Shown piece by piece: positions 49,019 to 60,823 of a DNA stretch of 64,000 nt. The notes under the pieces were generated by a model. It made no database searches and was not told where the DNA came from. It was given only the letters and a program-made list of their open reading frames with translations. The DNA lies in the NCBI GenBank assembly GCA_000320605.2, contig KB445795.1, forward strand, positions 743,867-807,866, written 5' to 3'. Source of the DNA: Gelatoporia subvermispora B (taxonomy: Eukaryota > Basidiomycota > Agaricomycetes > Polyporales > Gelatoporiaceae). The first letter of the stretch is position 1; the number at the start of each line of letters is the position of its first letter. Both the position numbers and the translations under genes were made by a program.

Positions 49019-52000
49019 TTACACGAGGTCGAACCCGCCCAAGTCGCCGAGGAGGTTCAGAATGACGCCGAGCGTAATCAACCCGAAGCTCTTTGCACCA
49101 AAGAATTCGGCGTGGCGCGTGCTAAAGTCCCAGGCAAGCCACGCCCGAGAAAGCCCTTCGAGTAATTGTGGGCGAGAAGGTTCTTCCTCAGCGCGCGCGG
49201 GTCGAGCAAAACGTAACTTGCGGGAGATATCGCCGACTAGCGTGGAGACATGCAGCCGCATGCGGTACTGCCTCTCTGTCCTCCAACGATGTTGCGAGCA
49301 TCTGGCCATGATGACACCGACCACGACCTCCTCTTCCGTGAGCCGCACCTCCGGAGCCTCTGAAAGTGCGTGTGTGACGCAGATATAGCGCAATTCATCC
49401 AGGTAGCGGGAGAAGAGTGACTTCGTCTCCTCAAATTGATCATTCTTGTGATGGAAGGTGTGTAGTTGCGCTTCAATGTAGGGTCTTAGAGCCTTTGAAA
49501 TGGAGTCCTGTAGCGGGGGCAAATATGTCGCGACCTTGTTATTTCCAGGTCGGTTTGGTTCCGTGATAGATATGTTACGGAAAAGCTCTCCCAAGGCTCG
49601 GTTAGATTCGTAGTAGTCTGTGGGGCGCGAATCATTGTCCTCAGCCTAGAATTCTCATTAGCCGAAGGACCAACATGGTACGCCTTGACAAACCTGTTTC
49701 CAGTTTGGCTTGTACGGTAAGAGCGTTCTCGGTGCGTCGCCTTTATCCACGGGTATGCCGTTCTTCGGATAGTCTACTGCTTGACTGCAGAGCCGAGCCA
49801 ACTCTAAGCAGCTTGGATCGTTGACGCCGTACTGAGATCGGGCACGGTGAGTTTCAGTCTATGGCGAGACTTGGGTAAGCAAACCTTTGATTGATCTGAG
49901 GAGACATAATAGTAGCGATGAGTTGATCGGACTCAAGGCATACAACGTCAACACTTACCGGCAATCATGAGGTGCCTGTCAGATAGAAGGCCCTGGGCGG
50001 CGCTGTGAGTGTCCTATCGGTAGATGGGCATCCGTAATTCAGCTCACCAAGACATCCGAGTCAATGTACTCTACGATGAAATCGATGATATCATCTACAG
50101 TGCTGTCACGATCTAGTGTGTGAGTTCCTGCCGATTCATAGCTTCCTGCTAATTGAGATTCTAAAGGAACCAACGGGGCGTATTTCACAACCTGGTAGAG
50201 GTCACTAGATATTGTGTATCAGACTTGGGACAACTATGTCAGGTCATGGAAGAACCGACCCGTCGAGATCGCCGCCGCCGAGGCATGATGCAAGAGAACG
50301 TGGGCAGTCACCCCCGCAGTTACCTGTAGACGGGAGGACGACCACATTCTTCAGGTTGCGAAAGAAACAAATCTTTCCTTCTGGAGGCTTTCCGATGGCC
50401 GTGACCTGTTGCACTGCCCAGATCTAAGCGTTTGCTGACTCGCAAGAATAAGGAAAGTCAAATGTACCGTCTCCGGGATGCACTGTGGGACTGCGCGTGA
50501 CCATGATGTTTCCTTTATCGATAGTCAGAATGACTTCTCGAAAGCAACCAGAAAAGGCAACCTTCGAGATAGATCGGCTCTGGGTCGTCAGGATGCTGTA
50601 CGCATGCTGCATTTTCACTCAAAGTTAGGATTCGCTCGTCGTGTACACATATCTGCTTACCATATATATGACCCTCGGGCAGTATATACACGTTTTCGCA
50701 ACCTTCGGCCTCGTAGGCTGGCCCTTCGTCCGCGATGCCGACCAACAGGTAGCTTTCAGGAATTGGAATGCGAGCATCGTGTTTGATGTTTCTCAACACG
50801 TAATTTTTGGCGTATTGGAGTAGCCTATCGATGAAGCTGTCATTTAGAACTTGCACATTCTTTTCATACGGTAAGCCCATTCCGATATTCTTCAAGCCCT
50901 GGAGAATGAAGCCGAGCTTGTAGCCGTTTCCAATCGAGTTTGCCTTGAGAACAGATATTGCTTGCGCAAGGCTGTCACTTGCTGTGTAGATCTCGGCCTT
51001 GATGCGTTCTTGCAATCTCATGAATGCGCTCTTATCGACTCCACGATCTTCTAGGACGGTTACGAGGGGTCTACACAGCAAAAATGTGAGTGCATAACGA
51101 TGGTGAAGATCGGGAATCGTGTCCACCTGTTCAAGTAGCATGTTCCCGGATAGTCGAAAGCTCTCGCAATCTCAATCTTTGCCTCCGCTTCTTCATCTGC
51201 GCGGGCTTTGAATTTGTCCATCGACGGTCTGAGGCGCATCTTGATGCCTTGGAGACGTTCATCCACTGCAACAACACCCTTGAATCCTGAAAGGCAAATG
51301 AGTGCAAATACAAGGTGCGCTGCTACTATCGAACAAACCTAGGAATCGAATTTGGTACTGCGGCTCACGCATTAGCAAGCAGAAGCCCTTCAAAACTCTG
51401 ACGAGCTCACCGCAGATGGCTTCACTCCCCGTCTCTTTCCATCAGGTGACGCGGCACAGAGAGCATCCCAGATCATGTCGCCAAGTTCCGCGGAAATCGT
51501 GCCCACACCATCCGTGTACAAGTATGGGTCCTCTCCCAGGTCTGGTACCGTTTCCCATTGATCTCTGGTGATCGACACAGAAGGATCGGTCGCTGTGAAC
51601 GCTTGGGCCATGCGTGCAGCATACTTCGAAGGCTGCTTGATAACCTTCGAGCCTGAGAAGTCACCAAGACTCTCTCGAATGCCTTGCGCCGTTACCAGGC
51701 CCTCTCGTGGGTGTTCGAAAGGGTTCATAAACCATACTGCATGCTCACGCAAAGCAGAGGTGGAATAGGCCAGGAATTCAAAGCGGCGACCAGCGAGGTC
51801 AAATCCTTTCCTGAGGATCCCACCAACACGATCATGGAGCAGAGAGCTTCCATCGACCTAGGTATGATATCTGTATATAGAATAACTCTGCCGAAGTAAA
51901 ATTGGACATACCTCCTTTGCCCAGCGATATTGCAAACGATCCTCATCTCGAAAGTCGACTCTGATGAAGCGGTCCTGGAATCCGACGTAGCGCCGGATGA

Positions 52001-53450
52001 CCCGATTGGATTGGATAACATACGGTCCTTCCAGAACCATTTTGGTGGGGGTAAAGGTCACATGGTAGCAGGTGAAGTTGCCGCCAGAGATTTGCAGAGG
52101 TTCGAGACCATACTGTGTCGGCACGACACGATTGAAACACTGGAGAGGCGTTTCTTTCGGATCTCTCACACGTAATTGCTCCGTGTAGTGCCGCAAGATG
52201 TCTCCAGCGGTTGCCGGATACTTCTTTGCGAGGTCGTTTATTGGCTTCTGGAGGGTATCCATCAGCTCCTCGGTGTTTATGAGCCCGTTGCGCAACATCA
52301 TCTCGATCTGGAAGGCGACTGGCCAGTCTAGGGAATTAACCCATCTCTGAACCGCATTTAGTCTTTTGGCGGTAAAGAATCCTTTGCGAGAGGCCTCGAC
52401 GGTTGCGTTGATCGGACGCTGAAGCCCAGCGACTGTACACAGGGCGACAAATTCCAGCATGTTCTGCTCTTCATAAAGGAGCACTCGGAGTTGATGTGCG
52501 TAGGGAGCAACCAGGGCGTGAGGTGCGTCGATGGCTTCAATCCGCTGGCGGAACCGTTTGTTGTCCTTCTTGGGATCGCCGGTCACTTCCCGGTTGATGA
52601 ACTCCCTCTCCAGCATGGGCGGTGTTAAGAGTTCAAAGCAGATCGCTGATGCTAGCGTTAGTCACCCGAGCACACTCATGCATCTCCCGAACTCACAGGG
52701 ATGACCGAAGTCGAAACCAGCAGCCATCTTGCGGATGTTTGAGAACGACAGAGCGACACTATGAGCAACTTCATCTCGCATCGTCTCACCAAGCTGCCGA
52801 AAGACAAAAATGAGCATGCGACTGGATATGTGCCAACCCAGGACATACCATAATCCGGATGACTTTACGTTCATACTCGAATGTCATAATGCCGGCACTG
52901 CGATCGGGATAGCTGAACTCATATTCACTAGAGAACGACCGGGAAACAAGGCCCGGCTGGCGAAAGAAGACCCCAAACTGGACCGTCTTCACATGGAAGG
53001 GGACATCGAGCTTCCGCAATATATTCTCCTTCGTCTCCTCGATCTCGGGCGGGAGGTACGGCGTCTTCTCGAGCGTCGTCGCGAGCCAGTGCGCGGGCCG
53101 CTCCTGGCTGCGGAAGAAGCGCATCTTGCGGCCGTTCAGCACGACCTTGTGATCTGTCTGGCGCTGCCATCTGAGGAACTTGTCCCCGACTTGGCGCGTC
53201 GGGAGCACGAGCCTGCCCGAGCCGTTGTTCTCTACGCCGCCTCGCCCGGGGTTCAGCGCGACCTTGAAGTTCCTGTGGGTATGGAGCGTCTACCAAAGGA
53301 GACCGCCCCCGGATACTATAGCACTCACAGAGGGCGTTCGCGCGGATCGGATGCATTATAGAAGTCCTCGCCGTGAAAGACCGTCTCGAGCGCACGCTTC
53401 ACGTCCCACACTGTGGCGTCAAATGCCACGTCCTTCAGCTCGATCTCCAT
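49019..53450 (-). CDS. Cellular RNA-dependent RNA polymerase (RNA silencing)
   Basis: Sixteen exons (transcript order): 53450-53329, 53272-52849, 52793-52697, 52645-51912, 51857-51411, 51357-51339, 51286-51127, 51070-50661, 50606-50562, 50512-50468, 50413-50260, 50204-50048, 49992-49959, 49895-49885, 49831-49694, 49645-49019; 1207 aa, normal for eukaryotic RdRPs. Signatures: QIRFLGFKGVVAVD, FDYPGTCYLNRPLVTVLED, MVTRSPTVHPGD, and SCLGGGDLDGD (catalytic Asp triad near residue 885), whose last Asp comes from the next exon. These enzymes copy single-stranded RNA into dsRNA for siRNA production (QDE-1/RRF-type). Exon 14 is only 11 nt. The match to the family is continuous, so I consider the gene intact. 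Confidence 0.94.
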
Positions 53451-54058
53451 CGCTTGCTACGTGCTTGCTGCGGGCCAGAGGGTCGTGGTGGTAAATCAAA
53501 GAGGAGCGAACCGCAGCCACAAGGTTGCACGCATGCATATAAGCTTCGGGAGGCGTGCTTCTGGAGCCACACGGCCATATCGAGGCTGCTTTCTGTGGGT
53601 CCAAACACGGCTGCCACGCGATACGCGCCTGTGGCGGCATGCGAAAACACGGTCACGTGCGCAATACGATTAGATAGGCGCCCCCTCTTCCGACGGGACC
53701 GATGCAGACCGATCAGCACGCAGCACAGGTGACTGGTGTGTGGCGTACACCCTCCGGGAGTCACCTCGTCCTAGTATTGTCCAAACTGCGATCTCCCCCC
53801 TCTTGCACCTTGCATCCCTATCTGTCCTCCAGCATAACACTCAAGGTGCGTTCTTTCTTCACAGGGGACCTTCCCAGCTTCTCCAAGAAGTTAGAACTCG
53901 TGCAAACTGCTTCCAACTCCAAGTTCCATGAGTGGGCTGCAGCTCGCAATATGCGTGACGTTTCGACGTTATGTTCATGAAAACATCCAGCACCCGTTAC
54001 AGATATTGACACTAATACACTATAGCAGAAGCAACAACCCTCACAAAGGGAACAGGGA
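53451..54058. other. RdRP upstream region and OPT1 downstream copy of the duplicated flank
   Basis: 608 bp. From about 53571 rightward it matches the DNA downstream of the second OPT gene (57301 onward), so it is the left arm of the tandem duplication. The part left of 53571 is unique and should hold the RdRP core promoter. Confidence 0.6.
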
Positions 54059-57032
54059 TCAGTTGTCTGGCGCCAGACAACGGTCCGCAGAGAGGCTGAA
54101 ATCTAGTACCGTTCATCAGCGTAAACTCCTTATGATAGCGAGGGTGCAGGAAGACGTACCGTTGCCCGCCCATTCCGGGAACAAATGTGCTGTCCCTGAC
54201 GCGCCGAAGACGGCAAAGTTGAGGATGAAGCTGATGACCTGGGTTCCACCGTCCAGTGCAGCAGCGACAATGTAGCTGCAAAGACACACATCAGCACCGC
54301 ATCGCGCCAGAGAGCCGCGTGCACGTACTTGTACTTCGTGAACCAGCGCGGGTAGCGTCTGCGCACGAACCACTGCGAGAAGATACCGATGATCATGCTG
54401 GGGTTGACCGACGTGTTGATGCCGACCGAGAGGAAGCATGAGTATTGCATGATGATCGACGTATTGAAGTTCTCGAAGCCCGCCTTGGGCCAGATCTTGT
54501 GCGGGATCCAGAACACAAACGGCATGAACACTCCGATCGCGAGCGAGATGGGCACCATCTTGTACGGCGCGTGGGCACCGAACATCTCCGGGCCGAGCGC
54601 GCCCCACGAGATCGCGTTCGAGTTGTATCCCTGCGCGTTCTGACCGGACCACAGACTGCGCACACGGCCATCAGCCGCGATCCAGGTACATAGGGACCTA
54701 CGTGGACTCACCGAGTGCCAGAGATCGACAACAGCGACGCGCGGTTGGCGTTGATGATAGACAGCATCATGATGTCTGCATCGCAATGTGGTGAGGTGAT
54801 ATTCAATCTGACGTGCGGAGACGATCACTCACAGTTGAGGATAGCGCCAACAACGGTACCGGCCATCTGCATACAGAAGGTCACACGTGGCGCGAGCTTG
54901 ACATACTGGCCGAGCTTCAAGTCCTGCAAGAACGCGATACCCTGGATCATCGGGTGCTGGCCGTAGAGCGCGCCGTACATGTTCGCGACGGGCTGGCCCG
55001 GCAGGATATATGCCGTGATCATCTGGAAGAAGCCCGTGCCCGACGTCGTGAACTCATAGAAACCAATGACGGCGGCGAGCGTCCCGTAGAGCGCACAGAA
55101 GATGAACGAGATGAAGATGAGCACGGTCAGCGTCCACCACGGCATGCCGGAGTGGCCGGTGTAGTTCGCTGTCGACTCGTCAGGCCGGGTTCATCATGCA
55201 CAAGATGCCCGACACTTACTGGCTTGGGCGATGCCGTATGCAACGACAAGCACGAGAAGGTACCACCAACGCGGGATCTGCTTGTAGACCTTCATCTTCT
55301 CCCAGTGCGCATCATGGACGATGAACTCCTCCTTGTTCCACGGGTTCAGCGCAGTGACGAAAGGCTTGAGGTCGTTCCAGTGCCACAGCAGGACGTGCGT
55401 GAAGCAGGCACCGAGGGACAGGTTGGAGGTGATGAGGGACAGCACGTTCGATCCTGAGAACCACGCGGGCTAGACGTTACTCCAGGTGAGTAATTGCATA
55501 CCAATTGACACGATTTCGGAAGCTTACACCGAGCTCGGCGTACTTCACTGGGTCGAACCGCCCGTTGGTCAAGAGTGCAGTCTGATTGTACTGACTGCCA
55601 TCGGAAGCGAAGATGGCCTGGGACATAAAGGGGAACTGCTTCGAATTCCAGACGTTGCCGTAGTATATGCTGGACATCAGGATGTAAGTGAATAAGATAC
55701 CGATGTCCTGGTTGATCTGCAGCCAGATCGGGCTGTAGAGACATGCACTGCCGATGAGGTTCCAGTCGAAGCACCACGAGAGGAGACCCATGCCCTCGTT
55801 GTTACTCGCGCCGCCGAAGATGTTGCGTATGACGGCACTGTTGTTATCCGCGAGGCAGAAGATGGAGATACCCGTCAACAACGGGAAGATCCCTAATTAG
55901 CGGTAAGACAAGGAGAGGACCAGGTCAGTCGAGGAGATTACCGTCGATGGAGAGAGCACTTACACTGCGGAATGATCTCCCAACAGAAGATACCAATAAA
56001 AATCATCCAGAACATGCGGACACGCTTCGAGGTCATCTGGTTGTCGTAGTGCAGTGCCTGGAAAAGGTTTGCAATCGAGACTGCACAGGAAACAGTGAGA
56101 TGATGATGCAATTGATCGAGGGCTCTCGGACGCACTGTTGATCGGCCAGAAGCACTTCGTGGGCTTCACCAACACATCTTGGAGCAAGCCAGCATAGCCG
56201 TACCCGAGCAGTTGCGAGCCGATGAGCGTGAAGATTGCAATCCCAGGGTTCACCTGGTTGTTGTAATACACTGACGGAATTCGGTGAGGAGCTGTCCGAT
56301 AGTTTGATGTGCACGACACTTACGGTCCTGGACGGAGATCACCTGGATGGCGACAGCAGATGTGGCAGCCGTCGAAGACATGATGATGATAGCGACGTGT
56401 TCCTTAACTATGATGGCCAGTGAGTCTATCACAGATTGTGCGAAATCAGTGATTGAGCTTACTGTTGAACGGCCCCGGGTTGAGGAAACGGAACCAGCCC
56501 TTGTCGGGCAACGCAGCGTGCATCGCTGTGCCAAACCAGTACGAGAGAACGAGAAGGAAGAGCGTCGAGACATTGATTGTCTGAGGCTTGAAGTAGTAGA
56601 TCTGCGCCAGGACACTGTCGACGACGGTCAGCTTGCGGTCACGGAATTCGCAGCGGATCGTAGACTGACGCTCCGAAAGCCGAGAAGCCAAGACCAAGGA
56701 ACCATGTCCGGAAGGTGTTAGCCTGCAGCTCAGGGTCGTCCTTAGTCGACAAGACCTAGACGACGAACGGCAGGTGAGTATATGCGCCCTGTTAAAATAA
56801 TTGGGGGTGTTGTTACCTTGATGGCGACCTCGTAGGCCTCCTCGACGAGGTACTCCTCCTCGGCGGCCTCGTCGTTCTGGAGGCGCTCCTCGAACTCCTC
56901 GACCTCCTTGGCCATCTCGGCGTCGTCGACGGAGACATCACTGTCGTCGATGCCCTTCTTCTCCGTGATAGAGTCATCGGAGTGATGCTTCTCTTGCGCA
57001 TAGGCTGGCAGCTGGTCGATGGGGTCGGCCAT
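54059..57032 (-). CDS. Oligopeptide transporter, copy 1
   Basis: Thirteen exons (transcript order): 57032-56817, 56755-56670, 56614-56463, 56407-56324, 56270-56136, 56080-55964, 55892-55528, 55469-55220, 55168-54833, 54775-54712, 54655-54329, 54275-54160, 54102-54059; 763 aa. An acidic cytosolic N-terminus (residues 1-70) precedes about a dozen or more hydrophobic segments. OPT family marks are TKDDPELQANTFRTWFLG, VLAQIYYFKPQ, NIKEHVAI-type IKEHVAIIIM, the segment around YNNQVNPGIAIF, and GFENFNTSIIMQYSCF. OPT proteins import small peptides, glutathione or metal chelates with protons at the plasma membrane. The last exon adds DFSLSADRCLAPDN before the stop, matched in copy 2, which supports the final intron. 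Confidence 0.93.
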
Positions 57033-57734
57033 GTTCGCGACAAGGATGAAGGGGGGGGCCTTGAGAAGAAAGACACGGGGACGGGCATAATATATATATA
57101 GCCCGTGGATGAGCGGATGGCGAGAGATGGCGAGGCTCAGTGGGGGAGGAGCACATGGGCTTCTGGGTGCTTATCTCATGCCAGGCACGAGTCGACGGGC
57201 GAGAGGATCAATGTGACGATAGCATTCATAGCGGTCTTCGGGCGTCCCGAATAGCATGCGCGGAGTGTGGGCACTTCCGGACCACTTTCCAGACGTACCG
57301 ATGCACCATATCGAGGCTGCCTTCTGTGGGTCCAGACATGGCTGCCACGCGCTACGCGCTTGTGGCAGCACGTGACAAACGCGGTCACGTGCGCAATACG
57401 ATCGGATAGGCGCCCTGTCTTCCGACGGGACCGATGCGCGCAGCTCATGAAGTGACTGGTGTGTGGCGCACACCTGGAGTCACCTCGTCCTGGTATTGTC
57501 GAAGCTTCCATCTCCCCATCTCACACCTCACGCCGATGTCTCTCCTAGCATAACACTCAAGGTGCGTTATCAGGCTTGGAAGCTGGCCGCAGGGCGCAAG
57601 CCGCGCAACACGCAACACGCGTGACGTTTTGACATTATATTCATGAAAACATCTACTACCCGTTACAAATATTGACACTAATACACTACAGCAGACGCAA
57701 CAACCCTCGTAAAGGGGAACAAGGATCAGTTGTC
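57033..57734. other. Intergenic region between OPT copies
   Basis: 702 bp containing the copy 1 promoter and the duplicated downstream flank of copy 2. The junction between duplication units falls near 57300. Nothing else is seen. Confidence 0.55.
57087..57100 (-). promoter_or_regulatory. TATA box of OPT copy 1
   Basis: An ATAATATATATATA run lies about 55-70 bp upstream of the ATG at 57032, immediately left of a GCCCGTGG motif. The same arrangement is found before copy 2. Confidence 0.6.
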
Positions 57735-60700
57735 TCACTGGTCTGGCGCCAGACAACGGTCCGCAGACAAGCTGAAGTCTAGTTCCATCCATCAGCACAA
57801 GCTCCTTATGATATCGGGCGCAGGAAAACGTACCGTTGCCCGCCCATTGAGGGAACAAGTGTGCTGTCCCCGACGCGCCGAAGACGGCAAAGTTGAGGAT
57901 GAAGCTGATGACCTGGGTTCCACCGTCCAGGGCAGCAGCGACGATGTAGCTGCCAGGCACACAACATCAGTATTCGCGCATCGCTCCACATAACCGCGTG
58001 CACGTACTTGTACTTCGTGAACCAGCGCGGGTAGCGTCTACGCACGAACCACTGCGAGAAGACACCGATGACCATGCCGGGGTTGACCGAAGTGTTGATG
58101 CCGACCGACAGGAAACACGAATATTGCATGATAACCGACGTGTTGAAGTTCTCGAAGCCCGCCTTGGGCCAGATCTTGTGCGGGATCCAGAACACGAACG
58201 GCATGAACACACCGATCGCGAGCGAGATGGGCACCATCTTGTATGTCGCGTGTGCGCCGAACATCTCCGGGCCGAGCGCTCCCCACGAGATTGCGTTCGA
58301 GTTGTACTGCTGCGCGTTCTGACCGGACCACAGACTGCACGTATGGCTATCAGCCGCGATTCAGGTACATTAGGGACCTACGTGGACTCACCGAGTGCCA
58401 GAGATGGACAGCAGCGCCGCCCGGTTGGCGTTGATGATGGACAGCATCATGATGTCTGCGTTGCAATGCAGTGATGTGAGGTGAGGTGATATTCAATCTA
58501 ACGTACACAGCCAGTCACTCACAGTTGAGGACAGCGCCGACGATGGTGCCGGCCATTTGCATGCAGAAGGTCACGCGCGGCGCGAGCTTGACATACTGGC
58601 CGAGCTTCAAGTCCTGCAAGAACGCGATACCCTGGATCATCGGGTGCTGGCCGTAGAGCGCGCCGTACATGTTCGCGACGGGCTGGCCCGGCAGGATGTA
58701 CGCGGTGATCATCTGGAAGAAGCCCGTGCCAGACGAAGTGAACTCGTAGAAACCGATGACGGCGGCGAGCGTTCCGTAGAGCGCGCAGAAGATGAACGAG
58801 ATGAAGATGAGCACGGTCAGCGTCCACCATGGCATGCCGGAATGGCCGGTGTAGTTCGCTGTTGACCCGTCAAACCGAGCTCATCATGCACTGGTTGGAC
58901 AATACTTACTGGCTTGAGCGATACCGTATGCAACGACAAGCACGAGGAGGTACCACCAACGCGGGATCTGCTTGTAGACCTTCATCTTCTCCCAGTGCGC
59001 ATCGTGGACGAGGTATTCCTCCTTGTTCCACGGGTTCAGCGCAGTGACGAAAGGCTTGAGGTCGTTCCAGTGCCACAGCAGGACGTGCGTGAAGCAGGCG
59101 CCGAGGGACAGGTTGGAGGTGATCAGGTACAGGGCATTCGATCCCGAGAACCATGCAGGCTACATCACTCCAGGTGAGCAATTGCATATCCAATGACACT
59201 ACTTGAAAACTTACCCCGAGCTCGGCATACTTGACAGGATCGAACCGCCCGTTGGTCAGGAGCGCAGTCTGGTTGTACTGGCTGCCGTCGGTGGCGAAGA
59301 TGGCCTGGGACATGAAGGGGAACTGCTTCGCATTCCAGACGTTGCCGTAGTATATGCCGGACATCAGAATGTAAGTGAAGAAGATACCGATGTCCTGATT
59401 GATCTGCAGCCAGATCGGGTTGTAGAGCCATTGACTACCGATGAGGTTCCAGTCGAAGCACCACGAGAGGAGGCCCATGCCCTCGTTGTTGCTCGCGCCG
59501 CCGAAGATGTTGCGTATGACGGCACTGTGGTTATCCGCGAGGCAGAAGATGGAGATACCCGTCAACAACGGGAAGATCCCTAGTGATTTCACACGTCATG
59601 GACAGGCGCAGAAACGCAGCAAGGCGGTAAGATAAGGAGATCCCGGTCAGTCGAAAGGAAATTGCCGTCGACGGAGACAGTACTCACACTGCGGAATGAT
59701 CTCCCAGCAGAAGATACCCACAAAGATCATCCAGAACATGCGGACACGCTTCGAGGTCATCTGGTTGTCATAGTGCAGCGCCTGGAAGAGGTTGGCAGTC
59801 GAGACTACATGGGACACAGTGAGATGATTCAATTGACGGAGGTCCCTCAGACGTACTGTTGATCGGCCAGAAGCACTTCGTGGGCTTTACCAGCACGTCT
59901 TGGAGCAAGCCAGCATAACCGTATCCGAGCAGTTGCGAGCCGATCAGCGTGAAGATTGCAATCCCAGGATTCACCTGGTTGTTGTAATACACTGATAGAA
60001 TTTGGTAAGGAGCTGTCCGATAGTTTGATGTGCACGACACTTACGGTCCTGGACGGAGATCACCTGGATGGCGACAGCAGATGTGGCAGCCGTCGAAGAC
60101 ATGATGATGATGGCGACGTGTTCCTTAACTATGATGGCCAGTGAGTCTATCACAGATTGTGCGAAATCAGTGATTGAGCTTACTATTGAACGGCCCCGGG
60201 TTGAGGAAACGGAACCAGCCCTTGTCGGGCAACGCAGCGTGCATCGCTGTGCCAAACCAGTACGAGAGAACGAGAAGGAAGAGCGTCGACACGTTGATTG
60301 TCTGAGGCTTGAAGTAGTAGATCTGCGCCAGGACACTGTTGACGACGGTCAGCTCGCGGTCACGGAATTCGCAGCGGATCATGGACTCACGCTCCGAAAG
60401 CCGAGAAGCCAAGACCGAGGAACCATGTCCGGAAGGTGTTAGCCTGCAGCTCAGGGTCGTCCTTGGTCGACAAGACCTAGATGACGGATGACAGGTGAGT
60501 ATATGCGCCTTTTCGGGATGATGAGGGGTGGCGTTACCTTGATGGCGACCTCGTAGGCCTCCTCGACGAGGTACTCCTCCTCGGCGGCCTCGTCGTTCTG
60601 GAGGCGCTCTTCGAACTCCTCGACCTCCTTGGCCATCACGGCGTCGTCGACGGAGACATCGCTGTCGTCGACGCCCTTCTTCTCCATGATGGAGTCATCG

Positions 60701-60753
60701 GAGTGATGCTTCTCTTGCGCATAGACTGGCAACTGGTCGATGGGGTCGGCCAT
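57735..60753 (-). CDS. Oligopeptide transporter, copy 2
   Basis: Thirteen exons (transcript order): 60753-60538, 60476-60391, 60335-60184, 60128-60045, 59991-59857, 59804-59688, 59579-59215, 59159-58910, 58858-58523, 58455-58392, 58334-58008, 57949-57834, 57778-57735; 763 aa, every exon the same length as in copy 1. The proteins differ at scattered positions, for instance ADNHSAV versus ADNNSAV, IGSQWLYNPIWL versus IGSACLYSPIWL, and APDQ versus APDN at the C-terminus. Membrane topology and OPT marks are as in copy 1. Both copies look functional. Differences lie in loops and one membrane-edge stretch, so substrate shifts are possible but unproven. Confidence 0.93.
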
Positions 60754-60807
60754 GTTCGCGACAAGGATGAAGGAGGGAGCCTTGGGAAGAAGGACGTGGG
60801 GACGGGC

Positions 60808-60823
60808 ATAATATGTATATATA
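60808..60823 (-). promoter_or_regulatory. TATA box of OPT copy 2
   Basis: An ATAATATGTATATATA run about 55-70 bp upstream of the ATG at 60753, next to the same GCCCGTGG motif as in copy 1. Confidence 0.6.

Noticed and set aside
50262..50340. An intron in the RdRP exon just before the DLDGD motif
   Set aside because: A GTAACT donor is present, but the sequence reads through in frame and no acceptor improves the match.
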